64,000 nucleotides of DNA. Source: CAVPFA01 sp963703655 (lineage in GTDB: Bacteria; Actinomycetota; Acidimicrobiia; Acidimicrobiales; Bog-793). Below, in pieces: positions 34,642-42,293 of this stretch. Every line of letters begins with the position of its first letter. Within the stretch, counting starts at the first letter, position 1. A program made the translations under genes and the position numbers. A model generated the notes under the pieces. The model was not told the DNA's origin, searched no databases, and saw nothing but the letters and a program-made list of their open reading frames with translations. Location of the stretch: positions 744,001-808,000 of the forward strand of contig CAVPFA010000003.1 of NCBI GenBank assembly GCA_963703655.1, read 5' to 3'.

Positions 34642-34794
34642 CTGCCCTCCTTTGCTGGGAGAGGCCCACGGCCACCGCTGGCGCGACCCGGCACAGCGTT
34701 CGCCGCGCCAGCGGTGAGAGCCGCCGGAAGTGTTTCCGGGTGCCCCTCGCTCGTGTCTACGGGACTGCCCTCCGGTCCGGATGAGGTGCTGTGC

Positions 34795-36237
34795 TCATCC
34801 CGCGACTGGGATGTTCTGTGCCGACGGGTTGTCGAAGCCGTCCCACGGGTCGGCGAGATACGGGAACGAGTCCGGATAGCTGAGTCCGGCGCTGGCCAGA
34901 TCCGCCACCGTCGTCGGCTCTGCGCTCGGACCGCCGACGTCGAAGAGCGCGCCCGCGTTGGTATCGGCGGTGAAGCTCGGGACGACGTCACCCAGGAGCG
35001 CCCCCGCCACCGCCTTCAGCTCGACGCTGACGACGTCGTCGAAGACGCGACGCCCGTTCGGCCAGCCCGCGTTGTCGCCACCGACCACGCCCAGGATCTT
35101 GGCCGAAGATTGAGGCGTCGGGGGGATCGCCACGTTCAGGCGCAAGAGGTCTGCCTTGGTCGGCCCGGTGAAGTTCTGGAAGCCGGTGAAAAGAGGCGGA
35201 ACGCCGGTCAGCAGGACGAAGTCGAGGTCGGGACGGGTGTTCGACGCGTTCTTGGTGTACGCCGCGATATTGGGGAAGACCCCTGGGTAGAGCACGTCGA
35301 ACAACCCCGCCAACGCCGGGTGATCGTAGAAGCTCCCGAACTGGGCGTCATCTCTCGGGCGCTGGTGGTTCCAGTAGTCCTTCTGGCCCATGGGGATGAT
35401 GACCTCGTTGATCAGCGGGTTGCCGAGACGGGATACCTGGACCCAGGGACCGGCCCAGAAGTCGTCGTCGCCACCGATCCGGCCCTTCTGACGGCTCGCC
35501 GTAGTCCAGATGCCGATGGTCGAGTCGGGCGCCGTGTAACTCGACGGCAACGTGCCGTCCCTCGTGAGGTCCGTGATCGGGACCTGGATCGCGATGCTGT
35601 GGACGTTCAGGCCGGCGAGGGTGTTGAGGCCGGCGCTGGCCGTCGCGCCGAGCGTGAAGTTGAAGAAGTGCTGGAACGGACGGAGGTCGGCGAGGTCGAA
35701 GACCGACCCGAGGTCGACGTAGAAGCCGTCGGCGCGCTGACCGGCGAACACCTGGCGGCCGGAGCCGAGCTTGTGAATTGCAAGGGCGGTGAGCGGGGCG
35801 TAGCTCGGGATCGAGTTCTTGCCGACGTTGCACGGTGGGCATTTCAGGTTCTCGCCGAGCACGTGCGAGCCTCGGTGGTCAACGCGCGTCACCGAGTAGA
35901 ACTGCTTGCGGTTCCAGTTCGTGGTGTCGAGATTCAAGATCTGGCCCGTGTTGTACAAGAAGATGTCGCTGGGCCCGACGTCGGTGAGCACAGTGTTGAA
36001 CTGGAACTGGTAGGTGATGTCCGCATCGGCGTCATTGTCGTTGTCGATGTGGATCTCGTAGAGGACGTCGTTGCCGAACTCGTAGAAGTTGGGACCGCCG
36101 GCGGGCTGCTGAAGGGGCACGTAGTTCGCGATGATCGTGACGGTGCTCGGATTGTCAGGGCTCACGAAGGCGTAGAGATCCGTGCTGTCGGCTACGGGAT
36201 CTTTTGAAATCTCGGGTGCTTCTCGGTGGGAGGACAT
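34795..36237 (-). CDS. DUF4331 family protein, proximal copy
   Basis: A 480-residue intact DUF4331 protein. It begins MSSHREAPEISKDPVADSTD and shares the same landmarks as the distal copy: YVPLQQPAGGPNFYEFG, HIDNDNDADADITYQF, GQRADGFYVDLGSVFDLADL, SRLGNPLINEVIIPMGQKD and GGDNAGWPNGRRVFDDVVSV. Acidic Asn/Asp clusters near residue 65 could bind calcium. It carries no export signal. With the Tat protein at 36393 it forms the first unit of a tandem duplication. Confidence 0.87.
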   Translation of the reverse strand: MSSHREAPEISKDPVADSTDLYAFVSPDNPSTVTIIANYVPLQQPAGGPNFYEFGNDVLYEIHIDNDNDADADITYQFQFNTVLTDVGPSDIFLYNTGQILNLDTTNWNRKQFYSVTRVDHRGSHVLGENLKCPPCNVGKNSIPSYAPLTALAIHKLGSGRQVFAGQRADGFYVDLGSVFDLADLRPFQHFFNFTLGATASAGLNTLAGLNVHSIAIQVPITDLTRDGTLPSSYTAPDSTIGIWTTASRQKGRIGGDDDFWAGPWVQVSRLGNPLINEVIIPMGQKDYWNHQRPRDDAQFGSFYDHPALAGLFDVLYPGVFPNIAAYTKNASNTRPDLDFVLLTGVPPLFTGFQNFTGPTKADLLRLNVAIPPTPQSSAKILGVVGGDNAGWPNGRRVFDDVVSVELKAVAGALLGDVVPSFTADTNAGALFDVGGPSAEPTTVADLASAGLSYPDSFPYLADPWDGFDNPSAQNIPVAG

Positions 36238-36392
36238 CGTTCACCTCATTGTCGTTGTGGCGGAATTGTCGTTGTTGGCGGATCGGGTCGACGGCGGTGC
36301 CTTGCTGCACCGCCTCCCGAAGATTCGGTCGGGTCGGGCGCCGGAGGCGCCGGACTCGTTTGTTCTGAGCCTCTTCTGAAGGCGGCTCAGGG

Positions 36393-36683
36393 CTAGCCGG
36401 CGTCGCGGACCAGTCGGGCGACGAGGGCCCGATCGCGCCGTACCACCTCGCGAGTCCCGACCATCAGGTGCACCTCGCCGGTGCTCGGGTCCGGGATGTG
36501 GACGACAAGTGGCCCGGTCGCCGCCCGCCCTGCGGGCGCGGCGACGCCGGCACTGTGAACGGTCGCGGGTCTGCGTGACGCCCATGCCCGCGCCGGGAAG
36601 GCCGGTATCGCGGCGAGAAAGCCTGCCGCCGCGGCCCCCGTGCCCCCGCGCTTGAGGAACACACGTCGGGAGATGCTTTCCAT
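36393..36683 (-). CDS. Small twin-arginine-signal protein, copy B
   Basis: A 96-residue paralogue of the protein at 34348. It has ISRRVFLKRGG followed by the same Ala-rich core and PARAWA, then TGPLVVHIPDPSTGEVHLMV and RRDRALVARLV. The Tat signal and the C-terminal 45 residues are nearly identical between copies. Differences concentrate in the linker at about residues 40-55. It is first in the minus-strand order Tat-B, DUF4331-B, Tat-A, DUF4331-A, small hypothetical. Confidence 0.82.
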   Translation of the reverse strand: MESISRRVFLKRGGTGAAAAGFLAAIPAFPARAWASRRPATVHSAGVAAPAGRAATGPLVVHIPDPSTGEVHLMVGTREVVRRDRALVARLVRDAG

Positions 36684-36857
36684 TTCTTGGCCTCCTAGTC
36701 CGGAGAGGTCCAGGGCCCCCCCAAGTTCGGCGCAGCAGGGTGCCGCGCCTTGGCGAAGCTCCCGGGCAGACGTCCGGACGCCTCTAGGGGGACTACGTCG
36801 CAGGGCGCACTTGCGGATGAAGCGAACCTGTCGGGAGGAGGGGTCGTGCGGCGTGGC

Positions 36858-38279
36858 TCAGTTCAGCGGGGTGCCAGGTAGGTCGGCGCGCCTCGTCCGA
36901 CCCTGTGCGACACGGCTGTGAAGCACGGCCCGTCGCATCGAGACGTGGAACCCTGCTGCGACGGCGCACGTCACGCCGATCAGGACGTCTCCAGCCTGCA
37001 ACGAGAAGCCGACGACCACGGCCAGCAGTCCGCACAGTACCCAGACGAGTTGAAGCTGGGTCTCGAATCTCGCGAAGGCGCGTCCCAGCAGCGCCGGAGG
37101 TACGTGCCGCTGTGCGATGGAGTCGAACGACGGCTTGGCTGCAGTCGTCGCGAACCCGATGGCGAGGGTGAGCGCCGGCTGCGCCCACAGGGAGCCGGAG
37201 AGCGCGCAAAGGATTCCGGCGACCGCCGACAGGACGAGCGAGTAGAGGATCAGCTGCTGCTCGGACAGGTACCTGCGCAAGGTGGGCACCAGGAGAGATC
37301 CGAGCAGCGACCCGATCGCGCTTGTCAAGAGCACGAAGCCGAACCACCAGGTGGCAGCGTGGAGGTGCCGCAGGGCAAACGCCAGGAAGAAGGTGAGGAA
37401 CCCGACCGAGCCCCTGATCACCGACATCGCGGCGAGCGCGAGGACGACCTCGGGAACATACAGCGGGAGTCCCAGCCGCTGGCGCTCGCGAGCAACGTCG
37501 ATCCGGACCTGACGCTCGCGGTTGGAAGGCGGCGGCCGCTCGTAGAGTGGCCGGCCCGCTCCCTGTGACCAGCGCCTCGGGCGGGGGACGGCGGGCCCGA
37601 AGAGGGGCCGGCCGTCGGGCGTCGTAGCTGGCTGCTCGGGGGCGGCAGCGCCGGCGGTCTTCGGAAGCCGCATGCCGGCTGCCGCTCCCGCTAAGAAGAC
37701 CACGAACGCGAGACGCAGCACCCATGGCGCCCCGAGCTGTAGGAGGCCGACCGCTACGGGCGAGGCTACGAACCCGGCGAGCGAAGCGAGCACCGCCAGC
37801 TTTGCGTTGGCGCTCGCGAGATCGTCCTCCGTCTCGGTCATGGACGGCACGAGCGCCGCTTTGGCGACGAGGTACAGCTTCGAGAGCACGAGGACTCCGA
37901 AGGCCTCGGGAAACAGGAGCAACCCCTTGATGTCACCGGCCATCAGCAGGACGAGGACGGCGCTGCCGGTCGATGCGACGGCGATGCTCGTGCGCCGTGC
38001 GTAGCTGCCCCGGTCGAGGAGCGGGCTGAGGGCAGGTGCGACTACCGCGAACGGCGTGATCGTCAACAGCAGGTAGAGAAGGACTTTGCCCTTGGCCGCG
38101 TCCGGGGAGATCGTGAAGAACAAGGTCCCTGCGAGCGAGATGGTCACGAGCGTCGAGCCCATCGAGAAGGTCGTGTGGACGAGCGCTAGCCTCCCGAAGG
38201 GCTCGGACTGGTCGAACAGATCGTGGACGGCGCTGCGAAGGATCCGGGTGAAGCGAGCCCAGTGCGCGGACCTGTCCAC
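36858..38279 (-). CDS. Major facilitator superfamily transporter
   Basis: About 473 residues from GTG 38279; longer in-frame starts up to 38354 add only polar sequence. About ten to twelve hydrophobic segments are visible, for example STLVTISLAGTLFFTIS, LYLLLTITPFAVVAPAL, VLALAAMSVIRGSVGFLTFF and LTLAIGFATTAAKPSF, with a long polar central loop (about residues 215-280) rich in Pro and Arg. The pattern suits an MFS exporter or permease. No substrate signature is recognised. It diverges from the RAM-domain gene at 38357. Confidence 0.8.
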   Translation of the reverse strand: MDRSAHWARFTRILRSAVHDLFDQSEPFGRLALVHTTFSMGSTLVTISLAGTLFFTISPDAAKGKVLLYLLLTITPFAVVAPALSPLLDRGSYARRTSIAVASTGSAVLVLLMAGDIKGLLLFPEAFGVLVLSKLYLVAKAALVPSMTETEDDLASANAKLAVLASLAGFVASPVAVGLLQLGAPWVLRLAFVVFLAGAAAGMRLPKTAGAAAPEQPATTPDGRPLFGPAVPRPRRWSQGAGRPLYERPPPSNRERQVRIDVARERQRLGLPLYVPEVVLALAAMSVIRGSVGFLTFFLAFALRHLHAATWWFGFVLLTSAIGSLLGSLLVPTLRRYLSEQQLILYSLVLSAVAGILCALSGSLWAQPALTLAIGFATTAAKPSFDSIAQRHVPPALLGRAFARFETQLQLVWVLCGLLAVVVGFSLQAGDVLIGVTCAVAAGFHVSMRRAVLHSRVAQGRTRRADLPGTPLN

Positions 38280-38356
38280 GCTGCCATGGTACGTGTCGGT
38301 CCCTCGCCCCCGGACGACACTACGATGCGCGCAGACAGAGGACGAGGAGGTCACTG

Positions 38357-38593
38357 GTGGGAGTTCGGGCCTACGTGCTGATCCAGACGGAAGTTGGCAA
38401 GGCGGCGACGGTCGCGACGAAGGTGGCAGAGATCCCAGGAGTGGTGCGAGCAGAGGACGTGACCGGCCCGTACGACGTGATCATCCAGGCCGAGGCTGAC
38501 ACGGTCGACGAGCTCGGCAAGATGGTCGTAAGTCGAGTGCAGCTCATCGAGGGAATTACACGCACGTTGACCTGCCCGGTCGTAAACCTCTGA
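38357..38593 (+). CDS. Stand-alone Lrp/AsnC ligand-binding (RAM) domain protein
   Basis: A 78-residue protein consisting only of the RAM fold: RAYVLIQTEVGKAATVATKV, GVVRAEDVTGPYDVIIQAEA and RVQLIEGITRTLTCPVV. No helix-turn-helix is present, so it cannot act as a classical Lrp alone. Such free-standing sensors are common in Actinobacteria and may pair with full-length Lrp proteins. The GTG at 38357 has an excellent GAGGAGG at 38344-38350, 6 bases upstream. Confidence 0.88.
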   Translation: MGVRAYVLIQTEVGKAATVATKVAEIPGVVRAEDVTGPYDVIIQAEADTVDELGKMVVSRVQLIEGITRTLTCPVVNL

Positions 38594-38626
38594 ACGGGCC
38601 GCCGGCCTGAGTCGAAACACCTGCGA

Positions 38627-38646
38627 GGCCCGCCGAGCGCCGGGCC
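38627..38646. terminator. GC-rich hairpin between convergent genes
   Basis: GGCCCG-N8-CGGGCC forms a 6-base-pair stem between the RAM gene and the convergent sufC. There is no U-tract on either strand, so an intrinsic terminator role is only probable, as is common in high-GC actinobacterial DNA. Confidence 0.4.
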
Positions 38647-38658
38647 TGCCTACCTAAC

Positions 38659-39480
38659 CTAAAGGCCCCCGAGAAACGTCTCACCGAGCCCGAGCGCGTC
38701 CCGGTCCGGCTCCTCGGCCACTCCGGCGTCTTCCCGGTAGGCCACGTAGCCGGTCCGCTCGAGCTCCTCGGCCAGCTCGGGCCCTCCGCTCGCGACGATG
38801 CGACCCTCCGACAGGACGTGGACGCGATCCGCCGGCAGCTCGTTGAGCAGCCGGCGGTAATGAGTGATGGCGATCACGCCCACAGGAGGGTTGCCCTGCC
38901 TCGTCGCCCGCTCGATGCGCCTCGCGACCTGCCCGAGGGCATCGACGTCGAGGCCTGAGTCCAGCTCGTCCAGGACGGCGATCCGGGGGCGGAGGACGGC
39001 GAGCTGCAGGGTCTCGTTACGTTTCGCCTCTCCACCGGAGAGGTCGACGTTCATGGGCCTCGCCAGGATCTCCGGCGATATCCCGAGCTCCATTGCCTCC
39101 TCGGAGAGACGAGCGGCGAGCGGTCCGGCATCGGCTTCAGCGCCGCGGCCGGCCGCGACTAGGGACTCGGCGAGAACCGACGCGAGCGGCACCCCTGGCA
39201 CCTCGATCGGATACTGGAAGGTCAGGAACAGCCCTGCTTGTGCACGCTCGAAGGGGGGAAGGCCGAGGAGCTCGATGCCGTCGAGCGTGACGCTGCCGCT
39301 CATGACTTCGTAGCCGGGTCGACCCATCAGGACGTGTGCGAGGGTGCTCTTCCCCGACCCGTTCGGGCCCATGACCGCATGAATCTCCCCGCTGCGGACC
39401 TCTAGGTCGATGCCTCGCAGGATGAGCCGCCCATCGGCGCCCGCATGCAGATCCGAGACCCGGAGCACGCTCTCGGTCAC
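38659..39480 (-). CDS. sufC: Fe-S cluster assembly ATPase SufC
   Basis: A 273-residue ABC ATPase of the SufBCD scaffold. It shows HAVMGPNGSGKSTLAHVLMG (Walker A), VDLSGGEAKRNETLQLAVL (signature) and IAVLDELDSGLDVDALGQV (Walker B), with the H-loop ITHYRRLLNELPADRVHVL. The GTG at 39480 overlaps the Rieske gene stop as GTGA. The C-terminal tail is acidic. No sufS, sufU or sufT is seen downstream; the next gene is convergent. Confidence 0.95.
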   Translation of the reverse strand: MTESVLRVSDLHAGADGRLILRGIDLEVRSGEIHAVMGPNGSGKSTLAHVLMGRPGYEVMSGSVTLDGIELLGLPPFERAQAGLFLTFQYPIEVPGVPLASVLAESLVAAGRGAEADAGPLAARLSEEAMELGISPEILARPMNVDLSGGEAKRNETLQLAVLRPRIAVLDELDSGLDVDALGQVARRIERATRQGNPPVGVIAITHYRRLLNELPADRVHVLSEGRIVASGGPELAEELERTGYVAYREDAGVAEEPDRDALGLGETFLGGL

Positions 39481-39788
39481 GCGACCACCGCGAAGACATC
39501 GTCCCCGTCGAGCTCGATCGGCACGACCCTGACCGGACGAGTGGCGGGCAGGCTCTGTGGCGAGCCGTCCAACAGCGAGAAGGTGCTTCCGTGGCGGAGG
39601 CACTCGATCTCGCACACGTCGGCGAATACCTCGCCCTCCGAGAGCGGGTAGTCCTCATGGCTGCAGACGTCGACGACGGCGCGGAACCCTGAATCGCAAT
39701 GCACGAGCGCGATCGCGCCCCCCTCGATTTCGAAACGGCGGACCTGTCCCACTTCGAGCTCCCCGGCCGCGCACAGTCGCACCCGCAC
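39477..39788 (-). CDS. Rieske-type ferredoxin in the suf locus
   Basis: A 103-residue non-haem Rieske ferredoxin. The cluster ligands are in VCSHEDYPLSEG (C-x-H) and IECLRHGSTFSL (C-x-x-H). GTG 39788 is chosen because GGAGG at 39797-39801 lies 8 bases upstream and it begins 5 bases after the sufD stop; longer readings would overlap sufD. Rieske proteins are frequent between sufD and sufC in Actinobacteria, and an electron supply or target role in Fe-S assembly is inferred. Confidence 0.9.
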   Translation of the reverse strand: MRVRLCAAGELEVGQVRRFEIEGGAIALVHCDSGFRAVVDVCSHEDYPLSEGEVFADVCEIECLRHGSTFSLLDGSPQSLPATRPVRVVPIELDGDDVFAVVA

Positions 39789-39792
39789 CGGC

Positions 39793-41145
39793 TCAGCCTC
39801 CACCCATGGCGCCGTCCAGCCGGGCTGCGACGGCGGCGGCGAGATGGTCACGGATGCCCGGCGCGGCGACGCGCTCCCACAGATCCTCGAAGAATCCCAG
39901 GAGGATCAGGCGTTCTGCGACGGCTGGGGGAACGCCCCGCGACTCGAGATAGAACCGTTGCTCGCGGTCGATCTGACCGACCGCGGAAGCGTGAGAGCAC
40001 CGGACGTCGTTCTCCTCGATGTCGAGATTGGGCACCGAGTCGGCATGCGCGCCGTCGCTGAGAACGAGATTTCGGTTTGTCTGGAAGGCATTGGAGCCCT
40101 TGGCGCCCCGCCGCATCCTGATGAGCCCCGAGTAGACCGAGCGGGCCGCGCCGCCGACGGCGCCTTTGAACACGAGGTCGCTCGTCGTCCGTGGCGCTCC
40201 GTGCTCCTGGAGCGTCCGGAAATCGTGCATCTGAGTCCCGTCGCCAAGGTATGCGGCGAGCAGCTCTGCGCTCCCACCCTTCCCCGCAAGCACCGATTCG
40301 GTGCGAAAACGCGCGTACTCTCCGCCGAGCGAGGCCGTGAACGTACGGATCGTCGCATCACGCCCGGCCCGGATCCGCTGATGCCCGAGCTGCCAAGCTC
40401 CCGCGCCGAGCTGTTGGATCGCGTTGTACGACAGGACCGCTCCGTCCGCGACGGACATGTCGACAATGGGGACCACCAGTAGCGAGCCGTCCTCCGAGAC
40501 GAGGAGCTCGATCACGGTCGCCTCCGCAGCTTCGCCGAGCTCGATCACTGTGCGAGGGAACGCGGCCGGAGCGAACTCTGAGGCCGTGCGCGAGCCGAGC
40601 AGGTGCAGGATCACGATCGGGTGCTCGATGCGCGCTCGTGCAGGGACCGAGACGACGAGAGCATCGCGGATGAAGGCGTCGGCGAGGTTGTCGAAGACGT
40701 CGGGCTCGTGCTCCTCCTTGCCGGTCCCTCGGTTCAGTTTGGTCACCTGGTCGAGGACGTCCGAACCTCGCGACTGGTCCAGGACGCTCCCGAGGACCGT
40801 CGCGCTCCGGGCAGCGGCCGCGGACAGCTCGATGGAGACAGGCGCGCCGTCGACGACCACGGCCAGCCCCGAGCGCTCGCCGACGCGCCCGAGCAAGGCG
40901 GCCGACTCAGGCCAGGCGTCGGCTTCGAGCGCCGGCAGGAGAGCTCCGGCGGCTCCGGTCCCGCTCGGCACGTACATCTCGAGATCGAGCTCGGCGATCC
41001 GGCCGTAGCGCCAAAGATCCTCATCGACCGCCGGCGGAGGGCTCGCGGCGAACTGCTCGAGCGCGTGGAGGCGCCGCTCGACGAGCCACTCCGGGCCGCC
41101 GAGGCCGCGCGCCGCGTCGGCGGTGAAGGCAACGGGTAACTGCAT
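39793..41145 (-). CDS. sufD: Fe-S cluster assembly protein SufD
   Basis: A 450-residue SufB/SufD family protein. The core beta-helix carries RTVIELGEAAEATVIELLVS, GSNAFQTNRNLVLSDGAHAD, VPNLDIEENDVRCSHASAVG and IDREQRFYLESRGVPPAVAE, which are SufD landmarks. It pairs with SufB and two SufC subunits to build clusters. The ATG at 41145 lies 67 bases after the methyltransferase stop. Confidence 0.94.
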   Translation of the reverse strand: MQLPVAFTADAARGLGGPEWLVERRLHALEQFAASPPPAVDEDLWRYGRIAELDLEMYVPSGTGAAGALLPALEADAWPESAALLGRVGERSGLAVVVDGAPVSIELSAAAARSATVLGSVLDQSRGSDVLDQVTKLNRGTGKEEHEPDVFDNLADAFIRDALVVSVPARARIEHPIVILHLLGSRTASEFAPAAFPRTVIELGEAAEATVIELLVSEDGSLLVVPIVDMSVADGAVLSYNAIQQLGAGAWQLGHQRIRAGRDATIRTFTASLGGEYARFRTESVLAGKGGSAELLAAYLGDGTQMHDFRTLQEHGAPRTTSDLVFKGAVGGAARSVYSGLIRMRRGAKGSNAFQTNRNLVLSDGAHADSVPNLDIEENDVRCSHASAVGQIDREQRFYLESRGVPPAVAERLILLGFFEDLWERVAAPGIRDHLAAAVAARLDGAMGGG

Positions 41146-41212
41146 CGTGATCAGGTCAGGAGGTTACCGGACAGCCTCCAGGGTGCCGTCGGGCGCTGAA
41201 CGCCGGAGGTCC

Positions 41213-41791
41213 TCAGTCGTCGGCATCGCTCGATCGTCGGTGCACCGACACCGCGTAAGGAGCGTCGCCGCGGCCATGCCTCGAGGGGACGAACGGCTCC
41301 CGGTCCCACGTCGCCCACCGGTCCGCGAGCGCGAGCCCCGCCCTGTCGCAATCGAGGTCATAATCGGCGAGCCCATATCCCCTGTCGAGCTGGAACCCGG
41401 CGACGAGCGCACCGTCCCGGGCGAGGTGTCGAGCGCATTGCGCGACGACAGAGCCCTGCGAGCCTTCCGAGGTGAACAGGAGCACGTTGCCCGCCATGAC
41501 CACCACGTCGAAGGTGCGACCCAGCTCCAGAGTGGCCAGATCCGACTCGATGAATTCGACACCCGGACCGCGGCTTCGGGCGGTCGCGATCATCGACGGG
41601 TCGAGGTCGACGCCGACGACCTCAACGCCACGCGCCGCCAGCTCTATGGCGACGCGTCCGGTGCCACAGCCAGCGTCGAGCACTGAGCGCGGTCCCAACG
41701 AAGAGACGAGGTCGGCCTCCCCGTGGACGTCAACGCCCTCTGCGCAAAGTCGGTCGAATCGCTGCTGATAGTCGTTTCCGTCCCACCCCAT
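41213..41791 (-). CDS. Class I SAM-dependent methyltransferase
   Basis: A 192-residue Rossmann methyltransferase. It shows SVLDAGCGTGRVAIELAARG (motif I), VVGVDLDPSMIATAR (acidic loop) and FDVVVMAGNVLLF (post-I region). The target is unknown. It lies inside the suf locus between sufD and the cysteine-containing small protein, separated from the latter by a 13-base-pair hairpin. Whether it is functionally linked or simply inserted cannot be judged. Confidence 0.85.
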   Translation of the reverse strand: MGWDGNDYQQRFDRLCAEGVDVHGEADLVSSLGPRSVLDAGCGTGRVAIELAARGVEVVGVDLDPSMIATARSRGPGVEFIESDLATLELGRTFDVVVMAGNVLLFTSEGSQGSVVAQCARHLARDGALVAGFQLDRGYGLADYDLDCDRAGLALADRWATWDREPFVPSRHGRGDAPYAVSVHRRSSDADD

Positions 41792-41829
41792 GGGTAGCCA
41801 TCGTGCCGACGGGCGAGCGGCTTTGCAAC

Positions 41830-41882
41830 GCTGACGCTCACTACGGCTGCGCCCAACCAGCGAATATGAAGTGAGCGTCAGC
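41830..41882. terminator. 13-base perfect inverted repeat, probable terminator or attenuator
   Basis: GCTGACGCTCACT at 41830-41842 and AGTGAGCGTCAGC at 41870-41882 are perfect inverted copies with a 27-base loop. The right arm covers the stop codon of the small protein gene. On the minus-strand transcript the structure precedes the methyltransferase start at 41791 and could end or attenuate transcription from sufB. There is no U-tract. Confidence 0.6.
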
Positions 41883-42249
41883 CCTTTCGCTTGAACCAGC
41901 GGCGAGAACCGAAGCCGCCGTCCTGCCCGGACTTCCGCTCCTGCTTCCGCTCGCGAGCGCGGGCCTCGGCGACGGCTTCGGGCGCGATGGCAGACACGAT
42001 CTCTTCGGCATCCTCTAGAAGGTCAGCAACGTCTGCGGCCGGTGCGCCGGTCGGCTCGTCCTCGATGGCGGGCTCGATGAGGCTCCCGTGCGTCCAGCCG
42101 GCGTCACCAAGGCGCCTCTCGTAGACCGGACAGTTGTCCGGGCAGCTCCAGGGCGCGTCCGGTGCCATGTCGAGCACGCAGAACCTCGCCACCTCGCCGC
42201 TCGAGTAGGTCCGGCTCTGGTAGTGGCGACACTCCTCCCGCATGGGCAT
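41878..42249 (-). CDS. Small four-cysteine protein in the suf locus
   Basis: A 123-residue protein. The first 45 residues carry C7, C24, C36 and C40 (ECRHYQSRTY, RFCVLDMAP, WSCPDNCPVY), spaced as a plausible zinc or Fe-S site. The rest is an acidic helix (DVADLLEDAEEIVSAIAPEA) and a basic tail ending RRWFKRKG. I do not recognise a named family, though similar small proteins occur beside sufB in Actinobacteria. Its place 44 bases after sufB suggests a scaffold accessory or Fe-S carrier role, which is inference. Confidence 0.75.
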   Translation of the reverse strand: MPMREECRHYQSRTYSSGEVARFCVLDMAPDAPWSCPDNCPVYERRLGDAGWTHGSLIEPAIEDEPTGAPAADVADLLEDAEEIVSAIAPEAVAEARARERKQERKSGQDGGFGSRRWFKRKG

Positions 42250-42293
42250 ACAGGGAATTTACAGCCGAACCGGCCCGAGGCCGGCGTCGCCTC

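Larger units (their letters stand above)
32790..36683 (-). repeat. Tandem duplication of a Tat-protein/DUF4331 gene pair
   Basis: Unit 1 is 34795-36683 and unit 2 is 32790-34641. Each has a 96-97-residue Tat-signal gene, a 110-160-base gap and a 479-480-residue DUF4331 gene on the same strand. Proteins in equivalent positions are closely similar. Divergence of the intergenic gaps relative to the genes shows both copies have been kept under selection. Confidence 0.85.
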
